Below, one piece after another: positions 23,007 to 33,030 of a DNA stretch of 64,000 bases. The translations under genes were made by a program, and so were the position numbers. The DNA lies in contig OY730174.1 of the NCBI GenBank assembly GCA_963422465.1, positions 62,001 through 126,000 on the forward strand, in the 5' to 3' direction. Under the pieces are notes generated by a model. That model was not told where the DNA came from and ran no database searches. It saw only the letters and a list, made by a program, of their open reading frames with translations. Every line of letters starts with the position of its first letter. The first letter of the stretch is position 1. The stretch is from Lichina pygmaea. Taxonomy: Eukaryota; Ascomycota; Lichinomycetes; Lichinales; Lichinaceae.

Positions 23007-25016
23007 TTATGCCTTCATCAGAAGGCTACGACCCGTCATGTCCTCGGGCTGGTCGAGTCCCATGACGTCGAGGACGGTTGGAGCCACATCACCCAGCACA
23101 CCATCTTGCGTCTTCAGCGACCAACCCTCTGGAGCGTTTGCCATCACTAAGGGTACCTTGTTGGTTGTGTGAGATGTCTTGGGCTGGCCCTCTTCGTTGA
23201 GCATCTCCTCGGCATTCCTGTGTCCTGTCAGCAGGCCTCTCATGGCCGCCACAGACCCGAGGTTCGCTCACCCGTGATCGGCGGTCACGAAGAGGACGTA
23301 GCCCTCCTGCTTGCATTTCTCGTAGACTTTCCCGATGGCCTTGTCCGTTGCCGTAACGCCCTCGATGGCAGCCTTGTAGACTCCGGTATGGCCGACCATG
23401 TCGGGAGGTGCAAAGTTGTTCATCAGGAAGCTGAACCGACCTTCGCCGATCCGCTCGCAAAGCTTGTCTGCCACGCCCGCCGCACTCATCTTCGGATCCA
23501 GGTCGTAGGTCGCAACCCTCGGCGAAGAGATCATGTCGCGTTCCTCGCCGGCGAATTGCTTCTCGACACCACCGTTGAAGAAGAAGGTCACGTGGGCATA
23601 CTTCTCCGTCTCTGCCACGTGGCACTGGTTCACGTTCTTCTTGGCCAGCCACTCTGCCAAGACGTCGCCCATCCGCTGCGGCGGGAAGGCAACCGGGAAA
23701 GGAAAGTCGGTCTTGTATTGGGTCATGGTGGTGATGTGGATATCTCTCGGGTAGGCAAAGTCGGGTTTGGGGGAACGATCGATGCCTCCCAGAAGCTGCG
23801 TGATCTCTCTGACGCGGTCGGAACGATAGTTGAAGAAGAAGAGCGTATCCTCATCTGGACGGTGGTCAGTATGTGTCACGCAAGAGACCGTCAGCCGATA
23901 GACGCCTGCCTTGTACTCTCCCTCCCTTGCCGCCTACTACGATGGGCTTGAGGAACTCATCCGTCTCTCCCTTCTCGTAGCGTTCCCTGACGGTCTTCAC
24001 GGGATCGGTGCTGTCTTCACCTTCCCCGTTGATGATGCCATTCATGGCAGTCTCAACCCGGTCCCAGCGCTTGTCACGGTCCATGGCGTAGTACCTACCC
24101 ACCACGGTGGCCACCTTACCGACTCCAAGCTCTTTGATCTTGTCGAGGAGCTGTTGCAAATGCCCCGCTCCGGACTTTGGATCCGTGTCTCGGCCGTCCC
24201 CGAAGAAATGAATGTAGACCTCTGGGATTTCCGTCGCCTTGGCCACTTGCAGCAGGCCAAAGAGATGTTTGATGTGCGAATGCTGCGCCCCGACGGTGAG
24301 ATGACGTCAACCGTCGTTGACAGGGGAACGGTCCCTTACCACGCCGCCGTCGGAGACCAGTCCCAGCAGGTGTAGACGACCGTTGCCGGCCTTGGCCCGG
24401 TCAAAGGAACTCTTAATGTTCCCGACGGTGCTGAATTCACCCTTGCGGAGGGTCTGGTCGATTCGGACCACCTACGCAGCCAATACTCCCGTACATGTCA
24501 GTTGCATACATCAACTCGTGGCCTCCAGGCATGAGACCGAAATCGGGCCGGATAGGGGCAGCAGGTTGGTGGCTCACATCCTGCCAGACGACTCTGCCGG
24601 CGCCAATGTTTAGATGTCCCACTTCGCTGTTACCCATAAGTCCATCGGGTAGCCCCACGGCGAGAGATGAAGCCTCCAGCTCCGTATAGCCCTGTGCTGT
24701 GTTGGATCCTGAGGCAGCAAAGCCATCCATGACTGGCGTCTCGGCGGCGGCAATCGCATCACCATCCTTTGGAGATTGCTCGCTGGGGATGCCCCAGCCA
24801 TCGATAACAACTGCAGATCGAGTCAGCGTCACGCTTCGGTCTGCGGGTGTCTCGGAAAGCAAGGGAACACATGATCGACGACTTGAGATGGCTCAGTAAT
24901 AGGAAAGACAAAGCCGAAGAACAGACTCATGCAGTCGCAGAGGTGACCGTAACGAAGAAATACACCAACTCACTGAGGACGACCTTGCGATCATCCCCGG
25001 CAGGTGTAGTCGCCAT
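23007..25016 (-). CDS. gpmI: 2,3-bisphosphoglycerate-independent phosphoglycerate mutase
   Basis: Six exons (25016-24974, 24810-24578, 24471-24340, 24282-23910, 23854-23272, 23217-23007) give 524 aa, the usual iPGM length. The enzyme interconverts 3- and 2-phosphoglycerate in the cytosol, through a phosphoserine with two Mn2+ ions. Visible are VIDGWGIP (metal Asp18), MGNSEVGH with the nucleophile Ser76, [38 protein letters not shown] and KVPLV. Exon 1 is only 43 nt; the split codon rebuilds KVVLIVIDGWG. Intron 4 (23855-23909) seems to start with GC, giving the expected GRVQ-DEDTLFF junction; a GT alternative would insert residues at a conserved Asp. It is divergent from MED9 across 543 bp. 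Confidence 0.93.
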
Positions 25017-25559
25017 ACTTGGCGCACGGTGTCGCCTCGGCAGTACCTTGTCCTTTGGCCTCTTTCAAGCTGCCGACGGCTGGCTCGCGGTGCGGTACGG
25101 ATGTAGAAGTGCGTATGTAACGCGCTCCAGCTGCAACTGGCTCTCTCGAAGAGGCTCGTCGTCCTCGGTCCAGAGTCAGGGCTCGAGTAGGCCTATTGGG
25201 TGGCACGGATGGTTCTCTCTACAGCCAAGAGCGGGGCAGGGCGGGCGGTGAGACCGTGAAGAAAAAGGAAGCACAAGTTTTCTCCGATACGAAGATTGCA
25301 AAATCTAAGGAGACGTGGGAGACAATAGGAGAGACCCACGTGCTCGACCAAAGCCCTATCACCGTCTACCGGCACGACCGCTTTTGAGGCTTGCGTTCGG
25401 TCTAGCTCGTCTCATCTACGCTACTGGCCAGGCGAATATCGCAGCGGCATAGAGATCCTCCAAGTGATCACACCGAGCCTTGACCTCGGCGGACCAAGGG
25501 CAACGAAGAGTCGTTCAAGCTGTCTGGGATTGGAGCCGGGGGCTCACTTCATCTTGGCA
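25017..25559. other. Divergent promoter region between phosphoglycerate mutase and MED9
   Basis: 543 bp with no gene of its own; short frames on both strands lack family resemblance. It presumably carries both promoters. Confidence 0.5.
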
Positions 25560-25991
25560 ATGTCGGCGATCAACTCGCCCGTGAGGCGTCATCCTGCCTC
25601 GCCGGCCTCGGACGGCGCTTCGGGCAACCAGACCGTTCCCCTTTCGACCTTCGACATACTACCGACGCTGTTTGACCTTCTCTCGCGTCTGCTGCCGTCT
25701 CCGACCCATCACGAGGCGCCACTGGAAGCCCATCAGTTGACGATCGAGGCGTCGTCGCTCAAGATCAAGCTACTCAAAGCTCGTGCGGTCATTGCGAGCT
25801 TGCCGGACGTCGATCGCTCCGTCGAGCAGCAGGAAGAGGAAATAAGGCGGCTAGAGACTACAATCCGGCAGCAGCGGGAAATGCTCGCCGGACTCACCAG
25901 AAAGGCACGAGAAGCACTTCAGGACGCCGACGAGGAAAGAGCAACGGACGATCAGGATGTGGGGAAGAACATGACCTCGTCTTACATGTGA
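25560..25991 (+). CDS. MED9: Mediator complex subunit 9 (MED9/Cse2-like)
   Basis: A single exon of 143 aa, starting MSAINSPVRRHP. The centre has the Med9 signature of filamentous fungi: FDILPTLFDLLSRLLP, then a helix with EASSLKIKLLKARAVIASLPDVDRSVEQQEEEIRRLE, and a C-terminal coiled coil. Med9 sits in the Mediator middle module and bridges to RNA polymerase II. An upstream in-frame ATG at 25464 would add 32 residues without resemblance, so 25560 is preferred. The acidic tail (DADEERATDD) ends at 25991. Confidence 0.85.
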   Translation: MSAINSPVRRHPASPASDGASGNQTVPLSTFDILPTLFDLLSRLLPSPTHHEAPLEAHQLTIEASSLKIKLLKARAVIASLPDVDRSVEQQEEEIRRLETTIRQQREMLAGLTRKAREALQDADEERATDDQDVGKNMTSSYM

Positions 25992-28188
25992 CCAGGATAT
26001 GCGGCTGTCGTGTCAACCAGAGTATAGGGCAAGAGACCAACAGGCAGGAAGACTGAGGTCAGTCTGAGTGGCCGCGGAGAAAGAAGTGAATGACCTAAGC
26101 TGATCGATCAAGCTGCGCTCTCTTCGGAACTACCACCGTCACCCAATGCTTGCTCATGCTCTACCGAGGGTGCACGGGCGCTGTCGGGCCTGTCTGTGGC
26201 AGGATGATGTTGGCCACTCTCTGAGACCACTATCGGCGGGCGTGTCTTTCGCCCTGTCCTCGATCAAGTTCGTCGGGCACGAACAAGGCTCAATCCGATG
26301 CTGTATCCGATGTCGCGCGCAGCGAGGATATCAGCTGGGACGATGCGCCGCTCGGCGTTGGCAACGTCCTGGATCTGAAGCGGCATAGCCTAGGACTGCG
26401 GTGGCAACAAAAGATGTGGAATCTCGGCGAGAATCCGAAGCTTTTGGCCATGAGCGTCATGGCCTTCAGGGAACGCTTCGGCTGGACGACATGCACGGCC
26501 GATGTGGCACAGACCCTTGATAACGAACCAGCCAATCCCAGATCATGTTCGAAGTCCCCGATGGCTTCAAAGCGGCCACGCGAGGAAGAGGCGGGCGAGG
26601 ACGAGGTGGAGCCCCGGATCGGCAGTCGACACGATTAGCGCATGCCCTGGCGCGGATATGAGCACTCCACCAAGAGAGGCAATGTGGTACGAGACCTACT
26701 TCCATTGGTAAGCCCACGCGCTACGTAACGTACATCATCTTGGCATGGCGTCCACACCACTCCGCTGACGATGCGCTTCCCGCAAAGCTTCGGCAATGCA
26801 TTAGCGTCGACGTGGCTGAGCAGCCGCGACAGCCTGCTTGGTTACTAATCACACCAAATTCTTGCTGAGCAGCGTCAGTCAGCAGGACGCTTGTGTGCCG
26901 TGCTTGCATCTCCACCACGACCGTTTGCACGGACAAGATGCTGGCCGCTGTACGGGTACACACGTATAGTTGCATCGCGTATGCACATACATACGGTGGA
27001 GGACTGGAACGCATCCCGAGTGTTGCCTGCTCGTCGGAGGGGGCCACCATCCTTGACCACTGCAGGCACGTTCTATTCAGTTCATCTCCTGTGGTGGCAA
27101 GTTATGCATGAGCCCTTGTTACGTCCAACATGCATGGTGTGGCCAGGCTAGCCTCTGAGCTTGCTCGGATAGCTAATATCAGACCAAAACTGATGCGGAG
27201 CGTCCCACGAGCTTGCTCTGCATGGCAACCCGACTGCCATCTTGCCTGCTTCTTCCGCGCGGCAGGGCTGTACGTACAGTACAGTACCTGTCGTACGATG
27301 GCCAGACTGAGGAGAAGGTCCACAGGACATTACCGGTTTCCGTACGCGTGTCTCTCAAGTCGCTTCTTTTGCTTATTGCTGCGGACAGAAGCATGGTATG
27401 ATGAAATAGCGGGCTTCTCGCTGCGCTTGCTTTCTTTTCGACTTACGGCGCACACTGTACTGTGTTGTACCTACAGCATGTACTGTACCTCTGTTCCGAT
27501 GCTCTCTCGCTTTTGCAACCCATGTTTGCTTCAAGACCGCTCATCTTGAAGGTTGCTGCATGCCGAGCTGGCACGGTTTTGAGAGCAACATGCACCGGTT
27601 GGTTTTTGGCCGCTGACAAATATCGTTTCTTCTGCCCAAGCGTGCTTGCCATCCCAAATCCAAATAGAGGTTGGACTAATGCAGCTACATACATTGTCGA
27701 GCGTCATGAGTCGGACGGCTGTTCCTTTTCCCCGATGTGGCATACGGTACCTCTCGACAGTCTCCAGCTGTAAGCGAGTGGGCTTGAGACAACGCAAGGC
27801 AATCGGCTGTCATTGGAGGACAGCTCCCCCGGCAGCTTTCCGTCGTGGAGGAGGACCGGTTCAACGGGCTCATGCGCCGTGGACCTTGACACCAGTGCTG
27901 ACCGTGCATGGCTTCTTCCCAAAGATATGCCGCATGGCCTGGCTCGGAGATCCGTCAAGCTTGTCCGTGCCTGGGCAAGGCCGTCCAAAGGTCCATCATA
28001 TATCAGCCGCTGCGGAAGTTGCTGGCACCGACGCAGTTCAGCTCGAGGTTGCAGCTCTCAGCAGTCTACCTGTCTCTTGGCCCGGTTAATTAAGGCCGTC
28101 ACCTGTTCGCTTTGCTGGCCCTCCATCTTCTGCCACATTGCGATCCGTACGCCGAGCACTCGTCTCCCTTCGCTTCTCCTGATCGAAC
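25992..28188. other. Gene-poor interval between MED9 and the Zn2Cys6 gene
   Basis: Apart from the coding-like stretch at 26225-26638 (separate entry) I recognise nothing. A short GTAC tract lies at about 27268-27296. Several frames of 60-150 codons are present on both strands, but none has family resemblance. Confidence 0.45.
26225..26638 (+). CDS. Unidentified coding-like stretch, probable terminal exon
   Basis: I do not recognise this protein. A frame without stops runs from 26225 to the TAG at 26636-26638. Its codon choice looks coding (many NNC/NNG). The coherent part runs from about 26264: SSGTNKAQSDAV, EDISWDDAPLGVGNVLDLK, RHSLGLRWQQKMWNLGENP, MSVMAFRERFGW, ending in an acidic and basic tail (KRPREEEAGEDEVEP). 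No good start codon precedes it, so it would be a 3' exon of a gene whose 5' exons I cannot place, or a gene remnant. The strand choice rests on codon usage only. Low confidence. Confidence 0.3.
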   Translation, partial: DHYRRACLSPCPRSSSSGTNKAQSDAVSDVARSEDISWDDAPLGVGNVLDLKRHSLGLRWQQKMWNLGENPKLLAMSVMAFRERFGWTTCTADVAQTLDNEPANPRSCSKSPMASKRPREEEAGEDEVEPRIGSRHD

Positions 28189-29189
28189 ATGGCCGATTCA
28201 TCTTCAGCTGAGCGTCCATCCGAAGAAATTCATGCCCGGAAGAGGGTTTGCAAGGCCTGCGACCGATGTCGGCTCAAGAAATCCAAGGTACGGGCGGCTG
28301 TCCTACACGTCTTGCCGCGGGGTGTTGCCAGTCGGCGGCTGATCCTGTCATGAGTGTGACGGCGGCAATCCCTGCGGTCGTTGCAGGTCCGACGATACCA
28401 TCTGCTTCTTCGGCGAGCGCAAGCGAATGCACGACAAGGTCTACCCCAAAGGGTGCGCATGTCAACGTCCTGCTGGGTCCGGCACGAGACCTCATGCTTA
28501 TGCGTACCAGCTACGTCGAGATGCTGGAACAGCAGCAAGCCCAGTTGGTTTCAGGTCTGCAGGAACTCTACCGACGGATAGTAGCCGGTGAGCGGTGGGT
28601 AGGACCGCTCCTCGAAGACGGCGGCGGCGGTGGCGGTCTGCCGCGGACACACGACATCCTCCACCAGCTTGGTGCACTCAAGCAAGACACCCTGGCTGGC
28701 GGTGACGCCAGCAACACACCCTTTGAGGAAGATTTCATCGTCTTGCAACGTCGATTGTACGAGGGCGGTGCGCCGCCGATGCTCCGTCACCGCTCGCTGA
28801 GTCTGGAATCTGAAGTAGATCGAAAATCGTCGGCGGGAGCAGCAGCAGCATCGCATAGGCCGACGGCCGACTCACCAGATGGACACACCTCCTTTCCACT
28901 TACGCCGCCCTCGACAACGGGGCTTCCAGCGCCCTTGGAGATGTCGACAACGCATGTGACGGCCTTGCGGGACACACGCTCCGCTTCGAGCTCGTCGTCG
29001 ACTCTTCACGGACACTGGCCGTATGCGATCCCGGCCATGGATTTCCTCGATCCGTACTCTTCGACGTCGGCGCTTGAGCACGTCTCCCCTCACGCACAGG
29101 GCTCGTGTGCCGTCGGTGGCCCCTGCCTTGGCCAAGAGTGGCAGGATGAGGCGGAGTTCAAGACCTTGTTCGGTGATGTCGTGGAGTGA
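28189..29189 (+). CDS. Small Zn(II)2Cys6 transcription factor
   Basis: Exons 28189-28287, 28355-28452 and 28511-29189 give 291 aa. The binuclear zinc cluster CX2CX6CX5CX2CX6C is complete across the first splice (Cys24, 27, 34, 40, 43, 50; KRVCKACDRCRLKKSK then CDGGNPCGRC), followed by FGERKRMHDKVYPKGYVEMLEQQQ, which looks like the linker and coiled-coil dimerisation element. There is no room for the large fungal_trans middle homology region; the rest is low-complexity Ser/Gly/His sequence with an acidic end (EFKTLFGDVVE). Intron 1 (28288-28354) appears to end in GAG rather than YAG; intron 2 is 58 nt. It belongs to a family conserved in filamentous ascomycetes; targets are unknown to me. Confidence 0.85.
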
Positions 29190-30787
29190 CTATTCCGTCC
29201 TGTCCAAGAACCAGGAGGCCCTACCCATCGCGGGCCCGAGCGAAGAAGGAGATCTACGGAGACTGTCTTGCCGAAGGGAAAGCTCCCCGAGTACGTATGT
29301 ACGGTAGCTCATGTTTCAACACATCGACGGACGCCTCCTTCTGGAAGCTACCACGCCTTGGTTCTACACATGCAACGACGATCAGGGACCTTGTACGTGG
29401 AGAAAAGCAGGTTGGAAGGTCTAGAGGCTCGGCGACATTGGCGGTCAGATGTACCTCTTACGTACTTGCGGCAACACACTTTCGGCTTGCAGCACTTTGG
29501 GGGGAGAAGGAGGAGGGGGGGTTTTGATCAGTCGTAGCCGCCTGTCATACCCCATTCCATCTCCACCAAAAATTAGCTGCCACGATTCTGATTCAGCAAA
29601 CCCTGCCAGAGGTGAGGGCTATCATCTCGCACATGGTACTTTTAATTCCCACTGATACAACATGCTGTATGGAGTTACACGTTCGACCGCCGGGCCCCTG
29701 CCGGTGACTGGCAACGGAGATTTGAGGAGGGATCTGGGTTGTGTGTCTGCCCTTGGTACCAGAAGGTAGACAGTGGATTGACAAAACACCGCTGTCTTCA
29801 TCCTTCATTGTCCATTCTTTCACCAAAGATGGTGAAGCAGAGCTACCAAGTTGGGAGGTGGTGGCATGCTGGCGTGAAGTTGGAGTAAGCATGATGTTGC
29901 CAAACACCAGTACCTACGTAACACACATATCTAGTTACTTACCATACCTAACCCCCACTATCAGCAACTACATTCATCTACCCCAACAACAGCGAAAGGC
30001 TTTTCCTACTAGAAGTTCAACGAACGTACGGTACTCTGTTGCATCCAGTCTATCATTAAGGAGTCTGCTGTTCAGAACACTGACTAGCCTGCAAGTGCCA
30101 ACATGGGTGACAAGTACTCCACGACAACTCTGACAAGATCACCATTGGCTGACGTACTAATGTACCGTCCGAGAGATGAGATGATCATGTTGTCTCGTAG
30201 CGCGATGAATATGTATTGCTAGAGTTTTAAAGTGGCTTGTAGCTGTGTCAAGATGTTGTCTGGCATGCAGAGTGGACTGGAGAAGTATTGCGATAGATGT
30301 GTGATGTACGGATTTCGATTTTGTCTATATTTCGAGATGTTCGGCTCTCGTTCTTGATCTCAAGGTGGTCGTTCTATCGTCGTGTGCGTCTGTTTGGGCC
30401 AGACGGAGAGAGTATGGTTTTAGCTGGGTCGAGTGATCGGGACTTCATTGCGGGTGTCGTGGAGTACGGTGATGGATACGCGGAGTACTCTCCTTGTCCG
30501 ACGGAGAAAGTTGTGCGGACTAGAAGCGCCGAGAATCAAGAGACGGAGAGGACATGGATGAGATAGGTTGGCATTCGTTGCTTTGGTGACGGAACATGCA
30601 AGAGGGAAGGGTGAAGAGGAGCACAAGAGTGGCAAGGGTCCGGAAAGCGCAAGGTGGATACATATCTCCGAGAAAGTAGTAGGAGAGGAGAGGAAATAGA
30701 GTGCCGAAGGAAATAGAGGAGAAGGAGTAGGAGCACGAAGGGACTTTCGAGAGAGAAATGACATCCGACGGGATAGTAAGAGATCGT
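29190..30787. other. Convergent intergenic region between the Zn2Cys6 gene and CaM kinase
   Basis: 1.6 kb without a recognised gene. Bases 30600-30760 are strongly purine-rich (GA/AG), probably the 3' UTR of the minus-strand kinase. A frame at 30297-30566 has no family resemblance. Confidence 0.5.
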
Positions 30788-32378
30788 CTACTGCTGTCTT
30801 TTCGTCTCGGGAGGGCTCCACAAGCCTTTGTGGAAGGCGGCGTCAGATTTACGCGATGGCGCTTGTGCCGCAGCTGGAGGCGACGGCGATGGCTGATCTG
30901 GCATCGGCGTGTCGCCACCGCTGTCCTGGCCGGACGCCGCGCCGGTGTTTTCGGCGGCATCGCCGATGCCGAGCTGGCCTTCGGCCGCGGTGATGGGTGG
31001 CTCGGGGGCCGGTTTGGGATCCATGCCCATGGCGCCGGACATCATGGCCGCGGCGGCGCCACCGGCATCGCGCAGCTTGTTGATGGCGCGGATGGTGTCG
31101 ATGGCGGCGTGCAGCGTACGGCGGGCGTTGAAGTTTTTCTTCACCACCGGCAGCAGATCGGCGCCGCCCTGTTCGACTTGCGTGTCCTCGGCCACGAACG
31201 GGTGCGATAGCGCCTCGTGCGCGGTCAGTCGGTGCGTCGGGTCGATTGTCAGGCAGCGGCGGACGAAGTCGCGAGCTACACCGGGGGAGATTGTGGGTTG
31301 GTCTTCAGTTCTTCGGCAGCGGGGAAGGAGCATCGTCTCGCGCCGGCTGGTAGGAACGGAGTGGTCGTACCGGCTTCAGACACCCCTCGCCAATACTCGA
31401 CCGGCTTGAAGCGGTAGTCGGCCACCAGGATGGCCTGCATCTCTTCCAGATTCGAGTCCCGATCGAAGGGCGTATAGCCACACAGCAGGAAGTAAGTGAT
31501 GACACCGATCGCCCAGAGATCCCTGCAAATGCCGGTTTGAGTTCGGGGAACCACCGGATGGACAGTTCGAGGAACGAGAGATTGCAGCTTACACCGCCTT
31601 GCCATGTCCCGACTTCTTGAATATCTCCGGTGCCATATACCCCGGAGTGCCGCAGGTTGTTGTCAGCACATGGAACTGCTCCTCGTCCATGATGCGTGAG
31701 AGGCCAAAATCGGCGATGAGGAGATCGGCGTTGTCCTCGGGCGTCCGGAAGAGCAGGTTCTCGGGCTTCAGATCCCTGTGGACGATGCCATGGTCATGAA
31801 GATAGGCAACGGCGGACAAGGTGGCCCGAATCAGGTGCGCCGCGTCGCTCTCGTAGTAGTTCCCTTTCCGACAGATCCGGTCAAAGAGCTCACCGCCCAA
31901 GGCAAGATCTGTGACGAGATACACTGCGCGCTCCGAACAGGCCCCGCCCCGAGTCAGCCACTGCCAGCTGGGATGTGTACCGCAATAGCATAGCAAGTCG
32001 CTGGCGCGTACAGTTGTTCATCGTCTCGAAGTAGTCTACCAGAGTCAAGATGTTCTGGTGCCCCATGGAGACGCGTTTGAGGACCGCGATCTCATTGCGC
32101 ACCTGTCAGGCGACCCGTCAGCGCTCGATGCCTGCGAATGGAGGGGGATCCGAGGCAGCCTCGGAAGGTTCGATGCGAAGACGGACCATGTGCTCCCTCC
32201 CAGCCATCAATCTCTTGTTGATGACTTTCGCAGCGTAGTAGCGCCCGGTGTCGATATGCACGCATTCCTTGACGACGGAATATGACCCGGCCCCGAGGGT
32301 CCTTCCGGTCTTGTACCGACATGGCTGAATCTGAGGCTTCGCGGAGCGGCCTCCATTCTTCGACTGCGCGGCGTCCAT
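30788..32378 (-). CDS. CMK1: Calcium/calmodulin-dependent protein kinase (CaMK I type)
   Basis: Five exons (32378-32187, 32102-32012, 31923-31593, 31522-31371, 31275-30788) encode 417 aa. It is a Ser/Thr kinase activated by Ca2+/calmodulin. Seen: glycine loop TLGAGSYSVV, Lys51 in YYAAKVINKRLMAG, HRDLKPEN with Asp145, DFG at 166-168, TTTCGTPGYMAPEIF activation segment, DLWAIGVITYFLLCGY. The basic-hydrophobic helix VVKKNFNARRTLHAAIDTIRAINKLR directly after the kinase fold fits the autoinhibitory/calmodulin-binding segment. The C-terminal 90 residues are Pro/Ala/Ser-rich and disordered. Intron 1 (32103-32186) has a GTCCGT donor; the others are canonical. All phases close. Confidence 0.93.
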
Positions 32379-33030
32379 GCTCGCCTCGGTCGACGCCGTT
32401 TCACGGCTTCCTGTTCCGTCGGCGGGGAAAGGCTAGGATGTTGATGCTGGCACGATGTCAGCCGAGCAGATCCGGCGACGCGACAGCGGTGGGTATCAAT
32501 TGGAGTTCGCCCGCGCCTTCAGAGCATCGTGCGGCGCCGCAGGAAAGGGGGAACGAAGACACCAAAGGAGCCCCGAGATCTACAGTGCAGTAGCTCGGCC
32601 AGTGCTGTTCGGTAGGGTAAGAGGATGTACTTGGTCGTTGCCCGGTCGTTGAACCGCGCGAGGACTGCTTATCGTCGGCTGGGAGCATGCCGAAGCGAGA
32701 CCGTACCGCAGTCCGACCGCAGGGACAGGAGGGCTCGTCGGCGAGGAGAAGTGTCACTACGATAGCTTAGTGCACCCAAGCACACTGCACGCATTGGACG
32801 AGTCCCCGCATCACACCCGAGACGAAAGTGGGGTTCGGCGGGGCTGTAGGGCAGACACCGCTTCTGATTGGTGCAAGCCGCAATCGATATCAAGTCCCTA
32901 CAGGGCTGACGCCGGCATTAGGTCGACAGACGCTCTGCCGTAATCTACATCGATGGCCTGAGAGCCGACTGATACGAGTCCGGAGCAGCGAGTCGAGTCC
33001 CGGCGGTAGACGCATCGGACCGGTGGAGCA
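32379..33030. other. Intergenic region
   Basis: No gene seen; it presumably holds the CaM kinase promoter and the COG3 3' flank. Confidence 0.5.
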
